Notes under the pieces: generated by a model
What the model was told of the DNA's origin: nothing
The model's input: the letters and a program-made list of their open reading frames with translations, nothing else
Databases searched by the model: none
Made by a program: the position numbers and the translations under genes
Source: an uncultured Acetatifactor sp.
GTDB lineage: Bacteria > Bacillota > Clostridia > Lachnospirales > Lachnospiraceae
NCBI GenBank assembly: GCA_910578995.1
Contig: CAJTSY010000053.1
Span: 1-5,527 of the forward strand
Direction: 5' to 3'
Length of the DNA stretch: 5,527 bases
In this document: in pieces, positions 1 through 5,496 of the stretch
Numbering within the stretch: position 1 is the first letter of the stretch
Layout: each line of letters begins with the position of its first letter

Positions 1-2
1 TA

Positions 3-447
3 GGAGAACGGATAAAGAGAATACGCACGTTCCGGGGCTTGACACAGCGTGAATTGGGCTTGAAATTGGGATATGAGGAACGCAATGCCGATGTTCGAAT
101 CGCACGTTACCCCCGGTTGCGCCGAGGATATTATGCTTACATTCCTTTGGCTTGATGAAGATGACCGTAGCACCATCCATTTATTTCAGCTTGTCCGTAA
201 TCCCGGCAAGTGCAACGCTTCTGATGATAAATCAGTGCGTTACTATGACAATGATGACTGGCCTGCTCATGCCCCGGTAGGTATGTGACTAGAGTACGGT
301 TTAGTCAATGATTTTATGCTGGAGTGGTGTTTGCGGAAAGAACAGCTAAAAAGCGGAGAGATTTCAGAGGACGAGTATTTTGAATGGAAAATCAACTGGC
401 CTGCTACGAGTAGCAGTGTTGATGAAAAAGGAAATGAAAAATTCTGA
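3..447 (+). pseudogene. XRE-family helix-turn-helix regulator, degraded (internal deletion plus nonsense codon)
   Basis: Two reading frames together resemble one regulator family. Positions 3-110 (frame 3) encode an XRE-type helix-turn-helix start containing GERIKRIRTFRGLTQRELG, and the homologous start probably lies left of the window. After about position 110 the family-like reading shifts to frame 1, giving AEDIMLTFLWLDEDD, then LVRNPGKCNASDD and DNDDWPAHAPVGM. A TGA at 286-288 falls where I recall a Trp in relatives. Family-like sequence continues past it (EYGLVNDFML, then GEISEDEYFEWKINWPAT) to a TGA at 445-447. The usual middle part (end of the HTH and the linker, several tens of residues) is missing, so an internal deletion fused the two ends out of frame. 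Intact relatives are small DNA-binding repressors common in Firmicute mobile elements. The family assignment is from memory; the frame change and internal stop are read directly. It is unlikely to make a working protein. Confidence 0.7.
401..416. repeat. Short perfect inverted repeat (7-bp arms)
   Basis: CTGCTAC and GTAGCAG are separated by two bases. The repeat lies at the end of the degraded regulator, just before the transposase fragment. The loop is too short for a normal hairpin and no T-tract follows, so it is not a terminator. It may mark the junction between the two remnants or be chance. Confidence 0.3.
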
Positions 448-517
448 ATCCTTTTATATAACCCAGTCCTACATAGACAGCAATGGCAGGAGCACTTCCA
501 AAAGAATCAGGAAATGA
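422..517 (+). pseudogene. IS1634-type transposase, N-terminal fragment
   Basis: An open frame of 31 codons starts at ATG 422 and contains SESFYITQSYIDSNGRSTSK followed by RIRK, then TGA at 515. This resembles the extreme N-terminus of IS1634-family (IS4 superfamily, DDE) transposases, where a beta-rich segment of the type FYITxSYxxxGKSTSKxIxKLG precedes a long catalytic region. The fragment stops exactly where the conserved Leu-Gly of that motif should follow. No DDE catalytic region is present anywhere in the window, and I cannot identify a terminal inverted repeat upstream. It overlaps the tail of the degraded XRE gene by 26 nt, and opposite-strand regulator coding begins at 507. It is therefore a decayed relic with a breakpoint near 510-516. 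The assignment rests on a short motif, so confidence is moderate. Confidence 0.55.
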
Positions 518-773
518 TTGACAGTACGGTTTCCCTGTCTTTTCCCGTACAGTTTACAGCGAGTTTTTCCAAGCATTCCAGTTGTTCATGGGAAAGTGAG
601 TTCTGGTGTTTACCTGCCCCGTCCATGAGGAAATAGCCGCCGTTATATCCCTGTTTTGCTATCACGGGAAGTTCTTCGCCTATGACTTCAAAATCCCTGC
701 GTATGGCATTCTTCCCGACACTGTACATAGCCATGAGTTTTGGCACAGTCAGCCTTTTCCCCGACAGCAGCAT
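507..773 (-). CDS. Small winged-helix (DeoR/HTH_11-like) regulator, probably truncated at both ends
   Basis: The 88-residue frame has a winged helix-turn-helix layout. Residues 10-18 (VPKLMAMYS) form the first helix of the motif, residues 20-32 (GKNAIRRDFEVIG) the recognition helix, and GYNGGYFL at 42-49 the glycine-rich wing. A short helical tail follows at 60-87. This matches the small DNA-binding proteins related to the N-terminal domain of DeoR/WYL regulators that recur in Firmicute integrative elements; no WYL or sugar-binding domain is present. The ATG at 773 lacks a ribosome binding site. In-frame coding-like sequence (EDFIIER) continues upstream to a TGA at 795-797, and an ATG at 804-806 lies three codons before that stop, so the natural N-terminus seems lost or interrupted. 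The C-terminus ends at the same breakpoint as the transposase fragment. It lies back to back with the mobC remnant. DNA binding is inferred from the fold; the target is unknown. Confidence 0.6.
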   Translation of the reverse strand: MLLSGKRLTVPKLMAMYSVGKNAIRRDFEVIGEELPVIAKQGYNGGYFLMDGAGKHQNSLSHEQLECLEKLAVNCTGKDRETVLSIIS

Positions 774-814
774 ACGCTCAATAATAAAATCTTCTCAAAA
801 CCCCATCCGAAGAA

Positions 815-819
815 AGGAG
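815..819 (+). promoter_or_regulatory. Ribosome binding site of the mobC remnant
   Basis: AGGAG lies 7 nt before the ATG at 827. It fixes the start of a 52-residue frame that would otherwise be too short to call. The intact translation signal suggests that this end of the gene is original and only the 3' part was lost. Confidence 0.6.
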
Positions 820-826
820 ATAAAAA

Positions 827-985
827 ATGGCAAACAGGGAACGCAAAAATGAGCTGAAAATATACCTGAGTGACAAGGGGCAATACATACTGGAGCAGAA
901 AGTAAAAATCTCCGGCATGAAAAGCAAATCCACTTTTCTCCGCCGGCTGATTTTGTATTTTTCTTTTACCGCCATGTGGCGATGA
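827..985 (+). pseudogene. mobC: MobC-like mobilization (relaxosome) protein, truncated after about 45 residues
   Basis: Starting at ATG 827, the frame begins MANRERKNELKIYLSDKGQ, continues through KVKISGMKSKSTFLRRLILY and ends FSFTAMWR at TGA 983-985, 52 residues in all. The first ~45 residues resemble MobC-type relaxosome accessory proteins of Firmicute mobilizable elements. Those have a ribbon-helix-helix-like N-terminus and help the relaxase open oriT. Family members usually exceed 100 residues and have a C-terminal helical region, absent here; the last eight residues do not look like the family. The breakpoint is therefore near 955-962. No relaxase gene or recognisable oriT is in the window, so the element is not mobile from here. 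The N-terminal part could still be translated but would probably not work. Confidence 0.65.
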
Positions 986-1013
986 TGTCGTGCAGCAAAC
1001 ATTCTTCAAAATA

Positions 1014-1382
1014 TCAATTGTTAATTACCTTGATTTCATAAACCGTTGGATAATAAAAAGGTGTTTCTTCAACAAAGGAATCTTTCAAAATAACTTCGAT
1101 TGCATTTCCCGGCTGTAAATCTTCAATTTCTATCTCTTTTCCGTCCATCCCAACTAACTCTGTTTCTTCGCTTATATGAAGAGAATTGAGGGGATTAGAA
1201 TAGATTTCTGTTGTACGTTCAACGATTAAACGAATTTCTCCATCCGGCTGTATAATGGTTTCTTGAATAACAGCTTCAAAAGATTTTCTTGACCATTTGG
1301 GCGATTGGGTAACAACCACCAAAACAGCAACAACTACAATTAAAATAGCCATAACTACAATCATCAGTTTTTTCTTTTTCAT
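1014..1382 (-). CDS. Small membrane-anchored extracytoplasmic protein, third gene of the ABC transporter operon
   Basis: The 122-aa protein has a basic start (MKKKK), one hydrophobic span at about residues 6-24, and then a soluble domain (about 34-121) rich in beta-strand patterns and acidic residues. The N-terminus suggests an uncleaved anchor with the domain outside the cell. There is no Cys for a lipobox. The pattern of a strand-rich segment, then ISEET, then DLQPGNAIEVIL resembles OB-fold-like small secreted domains such as DUF3221/YobA types, but I am not certain of that family. The gene starts 12 nt after the permease stop codon, and its ribosome binding site AAAGGAGG (1389-1396) overlaps that stop, so it is probably co-transcribed and translationally coupled. 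It may be an accessory or substrate-sensing subunit of the transporter. No intrinsic terminator follows; the block ends at a junction with the mobC remnant. Confidence 0.75.
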   Translation of the reverse strand: MKKKKLMIVVMAILIVVVAVLVVVTQSPKWSRKSFEAVIQETIIQPDGEIRLIVERTTEIYSNPLNSLHISEETELVGMDGKEIEIEDLQPGNAIEVILKDSFVEETPFYYPTVYEIKVINN

Positions 1383-1394
1383 CCTTAACCTCCT

Positions 1395-2630
1395 TTACGC
1401 TGAAACTTGATGTTTTTTGAAACCAAGTCTCGAAAGCGGTATGAACACCGCCGTTAATATCGTGTACACGATTGCTCTTACAGCAAGTGCATCCATAACG
1501 AAACCGCCAAATTGATAAGAAATATATCTACTGATTTCAGGCATAGTTGCACGATAGGGCAGTAAGAACAATATTAAGTTATATAATCCGGTTGTTCCAT
1601 TGGGTGTTAAGAACATGGGGATAAAAAGTACAGGTACAAGCACAATCAATACTACATATGGACTTTTCATATTTGCAGAGAGAACCAGTGTCAGCCCGAT
1701 CATTGCAAACAAAATCAGGTAGATTACTCCCAAATTGATAAGAACAGCCTGCATAAATGTATACGGATAAGGTATTGTTGTCCCTGCAATCTGCAAGGGA
1801 AGATTCCACCCGTCCATGCCAAAGGCTGCAAGCGGCAATCCACAGGCAATAAAGACATGAAGCGTAAACGCAATCACACCAAAAAGGAATGATGATATGA
1901 TTTTTGCTGTTATCAGTTTTGTTTTTCCATACTTGCCCGCCAAAATAACTGCATCTGTCCCCGTCTGGTACTCCCCGGAAAAAACAGGGGCAATCACAAT
2001 ACAGACACAAAGCAACGCAAACATGAAAAGTTCAAAGCTGCTAATAATGATTTCCCATCCTCCGTAATAGCCATATTGCAAGGGTGTATCTACTTTGCTG
2101 TTCATATTGCTCCAATATATCTTTTGGGCATCAGATAATTTACGGGACGGCATATTTAACAATGCTTCAATTTTTTCTTCCCTTGTCTGATAAAAACCTG
2201 CTCCGTTTGTCATATCCAAATCCGGCAATTTTTCCAAACCCGTGTTTTCACCCGGCGCATTATAATTTGCGGCTATTGCATTCAAGAGCTTCTCACGCGG
2301 GGCAACAAAGTTCCAATAGGCATCACCGATTAAAAACTTTTCATTCCCGTTGTATCCTACATTATCCGGATTCTCAAAAAGATTTTGGTATTCACGAATC
2401 ATTTCTGCAATATATTCTTCTGTCAAAGGTACTGCCAAATCTGAATATTGCCCTTTAGCATAAGCAATACCCTCACTTCCTTTTATAACCCCCTCCTGAT
2501 TATATGTTTGATATTGCAAGATTGGCAGACCAAAAAGAAATGCTGTCAACAAAAAGCTTACCGCCATTACAATAAGCGTTGATTTTTTACGCAAGATTTT
2601 TAAAAACTCATACTTAATCAATGTTTTCAT
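1395..2630 (-). CDS. ABC-2-type transporter permease
   Basis: The 411-residue integral membrane protein would form the membrane channel of the ABC exporter encoded with the ATPase just upstream. The first span is at about residues 18-38. A large hydrophilic extracytoplasmic loop of about 155 residues follows (40-195), then further spans at about 197-218, 242-265, 292-318, 324-341 and 379-401, with a weaker hydrophobic stretch near 349-358. One N-terminal span, a long loop and then a C-terminal bundle is typical of ABC-2 permeases of bacteriocin, antibiotic-resistance and YtrC-like systems. The open frame extends further upstream to 2783, but I chose ATG 2630 because the extension lies inside the ATPase gene and is not membrane-like, MKTLIKYEFLKILRKKS is a typical permease start, and AGGGG lies 8 nt before it. 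The 17-nt overlap with the ATPase gene implies coupled translation. No disruptive mutation is seen. The substrate is unknown. Confidence 0.88.
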   Translation of the reverse strand: MKTLIKYEFLKILRKKSTLIVMAVSFLLTAFLFGLPILQYQTYNQEGVIKGSEGIAYAKGQYSDLAVPLTEEYIAEMIREYQNLFENPDNVGYNGNEKFLIGDAYWNFVAPREKLLNAIAANYNAPGENTGLEKLPDLDMTNGAGFYQTREEKIEALLNMPSRKLSDAQKIYWSNMNSKVDTPLQYGYYGGWEIIISSFELFMFALLCVCIVIAPVFSGEYQTGTDAVILAGKYGKTKLITAKIISSFLFGVIAFTLHVFIACGLPLAAFGMDGWNLPLQIAGTTIPYPYTFMQAVLINLGVIYLILFAMIGLTLVLSANMKSPYVVLIVLVPVLFIPMFLTPNGTTGLYNLILFLLPYRATMPEISRYISYQFGGFVMDALAVRAIVYTILTAVFIPLSRLGFKKHQVSA

Positions 2631-3516
2631 CTTCTTCGCCCCTTTCAAACTGTGTATCTTCGCCAAAATGATACAAAAACAAATCCTCCAAACTTGGTTC
2701 AACAGTATATGCGTCTGCCGTGGGTGCAGCTTCAGCAACAATCCGCAAACGCACCATATTGTTTTCGTGGTGCAGATTAACAACAGAAAATGTTCTGCTG
2801 TATTTTGCTGCTTTTCGATTATCGGCTAAAAACTCCCAAACTTTCCCACGAATACTGTCTGTTACCGTATCCATAGACTCCTGCAGTAAAAACTGTCCCT
2901 GTTTCATCATCAGAATAGTATCCGCAATGTAGGAAACGTCCGAAACGATATGTGTAGACAAAATGACTATTTTCTCTTTTGCAAAATCTGAAATAAGGTT
3001 ACGGAAACGTACCCGTTCTTTTGGATCAAGTCCTGCGGTAGGTTCATCTAATATCAGGATAGACGGGTTATTTAGTTCAGCCTGTGCAATTCCTAAACGC
3101 TGCTTCATACCGCCGGAATATGACTTGACTTTTTTATCCGCTACTTCTGTCAGGTTTACCATATGTAAAAGTTCCTCTGTGCGGGATTTTACTTTTCTTT
3201 TATCAATTCCTTTTACCGCCGCCATGTACCGCATAAACTCCCTTGCGGTAAAGTCAGGGTAAAAGCCAAAATCCTGCGGCATATAACCCAACTGGGCGTA
3301 ATAGCGTTCTCCCAAATCCTCTATCGTTTTTCCATTCAACCGGATACAGCCGGAGGTCGGCTTTAGAACGCCGCAAATCACCCGCATTAAAGTTGACTTG
3401 CCTGCCCCGTTCGCCCCTAATAAGCCATATACCCCCGGAGAGAGGGTAGCAGTCACATCATTAACAGCACGTTTCTCCCCATACTGCTTGCATAAGTGTT
3501 GTAATTGCAGTTCCAT
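2614..3516 (-). CDS. ABC transporter ATP-binding protein
   Basis: The 300-residue cytoplasmic nucleotide-binding subunit powers the adjacent permease. All ABC motifs are present: Walker A GANGAGKST (34-42), Q-loop Gln81 in YMPQDF, signature SGGMKQR (134-140), Walker B ILILDEP (153-159) with catalytic Glu158, D-loop AGLD (161-164) and switch His189 in STHIV. The ~80 residues after the core (220-300), ending in an EPSLEDLFLYHF-type segment, match the C-terminal extension of the CcmA/YtrB/bacitracin-type exporter subfamily, so export or self-protection is more likely than uptake. I chose ATG 3516 over an in-frame ATG at 3549 because AGGAGGG lies 5 nt upstream of it and the protein then starts at the family's usual first strand (MELQLQHL). 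It is the first gene of a three-gene minus-strand operon. A terminator-like hairpin lies just upstream and could control it. Codon use and GC are lower than in the phage genes to the right. Confidence 0.92.
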   Translation of the reverse strand: MELQLQHLCKQYGEKRAVNDVTATLSPGVYGLLGANGAGKSTLMRVICGVLKPTSGCIRLNGKTIEDLGERYYAQLGYMPQDFGFYPDFTAREFMRYMAAVKGIDKRKVKSRTEELLHMVNLTEVADKKVKSYSGGMKQRLGIAQAELNNPSILILDEPTAGLDPKERVRFRNLISDFAKEKIVILSTHIVSDVSYIADTILMMKQGQFLLQESMDTVTDSIRGKVWEFLADNRKAAKYSRTFSVVNLHHENNMVRLRIVAEAAPTADAYTVEPSLEDLFLYHFGEDTQFERGEEDENID

Positions 3517-3521
3517 AGGAA

Positions 3522-3528
3522 CCCTCCT
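3522..3528 (-). promoter_or_regulatory. Ribosome binding site of the ABC ATPase gene
   Basis: AGGAGGG on the minus strand is a near-perfect Shine-Dalgarno sequence 5 nt before ATG 3516. It settles the start in favour of 3516 over the in-frame upstream ATG at 3549, which would lie within the U-tract side of the leader hairpin. Confidence 0.75.
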
Positions 3529-3546
3529 AATCATTTTATTTAGACT

Positions 3547-3584
3547 CAAAAAATAAATGGTCTATGCTGTAAAGCATAAACCAT
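3547..3584 (-). terminator. Rho-independent terminator-like hairpin in the leader of the ABC operon
   Basis: Read on the minus strand, ATGGTTTATGCT and AGCATAGACCAT form a 12-bp stem (one G-U pair) around a TTAC tetraloop. TTTATTTTTTG follows immediately, which is the layout of an intrinsic terminator, although the stem is AT-rich. On the plus strand the stem contains a C/A mismatch and no T-run follows, so the signal is directional. It ends about 18 nt before the ribosome binding site of the ATPase gene. It could be an attenuator of the transporter operon or the terminator of a gene once located upstream and now lost. Confidence 0.6.
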
Positions 3585-3611
3585 CTATCTTAGGTGTGGC
3601 TTTTCTGTATC

Positions 3612-3626
3612 TTAAGTTGACCTTAA
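3612..3626. promoter_or_regulatory. Short inverted repeat, possible operator upstream of the ABC operon
   Basis: TTAAG-TTGAC-CTTAA is a small dyad about 100 nt upstream of the ATPase start, in the AT-rich stretch between the phage block and the operon. I found no convincing minus-strand -35/-10 pair with proper spacing in this 135-nt gap, so the operon promoter remains unplaced. The dyad may be a regulator site or chance. Confidence 0.2.
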
Positions 3627-3651
3627 TTTAGGAGGATGTAAATACCCGCAA

Positions 3652-4194
3652 TTACTGTATTTCAGGAGTGCTTTTGTCGCTAACGTGTACTTCGGGCGGA
3701 ACCCGGGGACGGGCAATGCCATGGTGGGCGGGGAAGCCGGGCCGGAGGCCATTCTCCTCCTGGGACATGCCGCTCTTATCCATGTAGGCGCTGCACAGGG
3801 CCCTGTCCGCCGTCCGCAGTACCTCTGCCGTATGCTCAAGGCTGCTGTGGTTTCCCGCTGCGTAGGTAGACACGCAGTGCACCATCATCAGCGCAGTGGG
3901 GGACATCTCACAGTATGCCGCCATCGCGGCCACACTGGCAGCGCTGCAGGCCTCCCCGGTAATGTAGATTTTCACATTATCCTTCCTGCCCTTCAGCAGC
4001 GTATAAATCTCCGATCCTACGTCTATGACGCCCCCGGGAGAATTGATATATACCTCAATCTCATCCCCTTCCATGAAGGCATCCATAACCTGCTGTACAT
4101 CCTTCGGGCAGGTGCAGTCCTCCCCGAAATAATCGTAATACCACTTGTAATCATTGGGGACCATCACGCCCCTGATATTGATCCTGTGTTTCAT
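3652..4194 (-). pseudogene. Phage prohead protease (ClpP/S14-like), truncated and fused to unrelated tail
   Basis: In tailed phages this protease follows portal and trims scaffold and capsid during prohead maturation. From ATG 4194 the frame gives 180 residues. The ClpP-like part is clear: strand KHRINIRGV (2-10), oxyanion glycines in INSPGGVID (50-58), nucleophile Ser84 in ACSAAS, and catalytic His106 in MMVHC. Homology-like sequence runs to SGMSQEE (141-147) and then stops. The next 33 residues to TAA 3652 are antisense to a tape-measure-like segment and do not resemble the protease. The expected catalytic Asp should follow within a few residues of 147, and about 40-60 C-terminal residues of the family are missing, so activity is doubtful. 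The gene overlaps the portal gene by 44 nt; GGAAGGGGAG upstream supports ATG 4194, though ATG 4164 (Met11) is an alternative. Confidence 0.75.
3688..3753 (+). pseudogene. Fragment of phage tail tape-measure protein (C-terminal motif), inverted relative to portal/protease
   Basis: The plus-strand frame reads FGRNPGTGNAMVGGEAGPEAI. Segments of the type PTIFGxNP..GxxMxGGEAGPEAxxP are characteristic of the C-terminal region of tail tape-measure proteins in Firmicute siphophages. Those proteins span the tail tube and set its length. The match ends at about 3753, precisely where the minus-strand protease sequence begins. The left edge is uncertain: the same frame is open back to 3616, but the sequence left of about 3680 is AT-rich and not recognisable. 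The gene would normally lie many kilobases downstream of portal on the same strand, so its opposite orientation here shows a rearrangement. The identification rests on one short but distinctive motif. Confidence 0.55.
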
Positions 4195-5482
4195 CCTTCT
4201 CCCCTTCCGCGCATGCCAGAGGCAGCATATCCTGTCTTCCGGCCACACTTTCCGCCAGTTTTGCCACCACCTCCGACATGGCCGCAAATTTTTCAGTCTC
4301 CATATCCCCTGCCATATCCAGGAGCTTCCAGGCTATGTCAACCACCTGGGTGTCCAGTCTCCTGATAGGCTGGTCTCCGCCTTCGATGGGCGCCATGTTC
4401 ATCACCGCACGCCACTCATTAGGCGTCATCGCCCCCCTGTCCACCATGGCCTGCATGGCAAGCTTGGAAGCAAGGCTTGCGCACTGCAGGTTGCTTGCCT
4501 CGAAAACGATCCGGTTCCCGCATCCCCTCTCCCTCCTGGAAAACAGCCTGACGGAATATGTCTCCCCCATCTGCACGGCCAGTGGTTCGATCTCCGCCTC
4601 ATAATAGGCGTTCCATTCATCCTCCGTCCATCTGGACTGGATAATCTTCTCATTGGTGTTGAAAAACGAATAGATTCTGTTTATGGTCTCCTTGGTCTGC
4701 AGCGCGTTGGGCACGTAATCTTTCGGCTCAATCCTGGTTGCCGCGGCTTTTGCATCCACCCCTGCTGCCCCGAAGGTTTCACTCTCTATGTCCAGGTAGT
4801 TCTTGACGAAATTTTCCACCTGCTTTTTGATGTCCTCCTCCCGCAGGCTCTGGTTGAACGTCAGGAGCCACCGGATCAGGCCGCTGTTCTTGATGGCCTT
4901 CACAATCCCCTGGTCAATGGTCCGGATGACCTCCATCATGGATGCCAGTGCCGGTGCCGGACTCTCTCCGAAAATGTCATGCTCATTAAAATCCTGCCGC
5001 AGGTGGATGATCTGCTCATAAGGAAAAATCCCCGTCTTCCCGTTCCGGTACTGGAACTTCAGGTGCAGCTCCTCATTTATGTACTTTGTCTCACACATCA
5101 CACATGGGATGGGATAGAGCTGCATGGGCTTCCCGTTAATATCCCTTACGATCAGGATAAACGCATTGTTGTTCAGGCACAGCTGCGTCGCAACCTTCTC
5201 CTGAAACTGCTGCCCTGTCATATGCGGGTTGGGCTCCGACAGCAGGAAGCGGATATTGGCATCCGGATTCACTTTCAGGGCGCCCGTGTCAGCCCTGATA
5301 TGCTTTCCCGCCAGTTTTCCTGCCGCCTTCACCTTCGGCCGGATGCAGGATCGGACAATGTCGCTGTTATACAGTTTTCCGTCCCAGGAATAGTAATGCT
5401 CCCCGTAGGTGGTAACCATCTGCATCACATTTCTGCCGGCCTTTTCTCCCTTTAAATGTTTCCTTTTCCGGAACAGTCCCAA
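4151..5482 (-). CDS. Phage portal protein, HK97 type
   Basis: The 443-residue protein forms the dodecameric ring at one capsid vertex through which DNA enters and leaves and to which the tail attaches. It is full length for the HK97-like portal family. Recognisable stretches are LLSEPNPHMTGQQF (80-93), the LYPIP segment (122-126), IIHLRQDFNEHDIFGESP (158-175), TNEKIIQSRW (276-285) and the C-terminal TPNEWRAVMNMAPIEGGD (353-370) followed by IRRLDTQVV. The start is TTG at 5482, placed by a strong ribosome binding site 5 nt upstream; no ATG gives a better N-terminus. The gene upstream ends inside that ribosome binding site, and the protease gene downstream overlaps by 44 nt, as in compact phage head modules. 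No stop or frameshift is seen. GC is clearly higher than in the ABC operon. Confidence 0.9.
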   Translation of the reverse strand: MGLFRKRKHLKGEKAGRNVMQMVTTYGEHYYSWDGKLYNSDIVRSCIRPKVKAAGKLAGKHIRADTGALKVNPDANIRFLLSEPNPHMTGQQFQEKVATQLCLNNNAFILIVRDINGKPMQLYPIPCVMCETKYINEELHLKFQYRNGKTGIFPYEQIIHLRQDFNEHDIFGESPAPALASMMEVIRTIDQGIVKAIKNSGLIRWLLTFNQSLREEDIKKQVENFVKNYLDIESETFGAAGVDAKAAATRIEPKDYVPNALQTKETINRIYSFFNTNEKIIQSRWTEDEWNAYYEAEIEPLAVQMGETYSVRLFSRRERGCGNRIVFEASNLQCASLASKLAMQAMVDRGAMTPNEWRAVMNMAPIEGGDQPIRRLDTQVVDIAWKLLDMAGDMETEKFAAMSEVVAKLAESVAGRQDMLPLACAEGEKDETQDQYQGRDGPQ

Positions 5483-5487
5483 TCTCC

Positions 5488-5496
5488 CACCTCCTT
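5488..5496 (-). promoter_or_regulatory. Ribosome binding site of the portal gene (selects a TTG start)
   Basis: AAGGAGGTG on the minus strand matches the anti-Shine-Dalgarno sequence closely and lies 5 nt upstream of TTG 5482. It overlaps the TAA stop of the preceding gene. Its strength explains how an unusual TTG start can be used. Confidence 0.75.

Noticed and set aside
286..288. TGA read as Trp (recoding) in the XRE gene
   Set aside because: Trp is encoded by TGG throughout the intact genes, and the same gene also carries an out-of-frame deletion, so pseudogene decay is the simpler reading.
520..553. Imperfect inverted repeat ACAGTACGG / CCGTACAGT
   Set aside because: It has one mismatch, lies inside winged-helix coding sequence, and matches no recognised element end.
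749..1009. Minus-strand open frames of 86 and 74 codons opposite the mobC remnant
   Set aside because: They have no ribosome binding site or recognisable domain, and they are antisense to mobC, whose translation signal and N-terminus are recognisable.
2630..2783. 51-codon N-terminal extension of the permease
   Set aside because: It lies wholly within the ATPase gene in another frame, resembles no permease N-terminus, and the ATG at 2630 has a suitable ribosome binding site.
2084..3262. Plus-strand open frames inside the ABC operon (70-124 codons)
   Set aside because: They are shadows of the ATPase and permease genes, with no start signals and low-complexity or Cys/Ser-rich translations.
3617..3644. 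Plus-strand TTGACC-16 nt-TAAATA promoter-like pair followed by an AGGAGG-ATG-TAA start-stop
   Set aside because: The spacing is short, the -10 is weak, and the only thing downstream is the tape-measure fragment. It is more likely chance in an AT-rich gap.
4154..5455. 433-codon open frame on the plus strand opposite the portal gene
   Set aside because: It spans the portal gene almost end to end, is rich in His/Pro/Leu/Arg as expected of an antisense of a GC-rich gene, and has no recognisable domain. The minus-strand portal protein explains the region.
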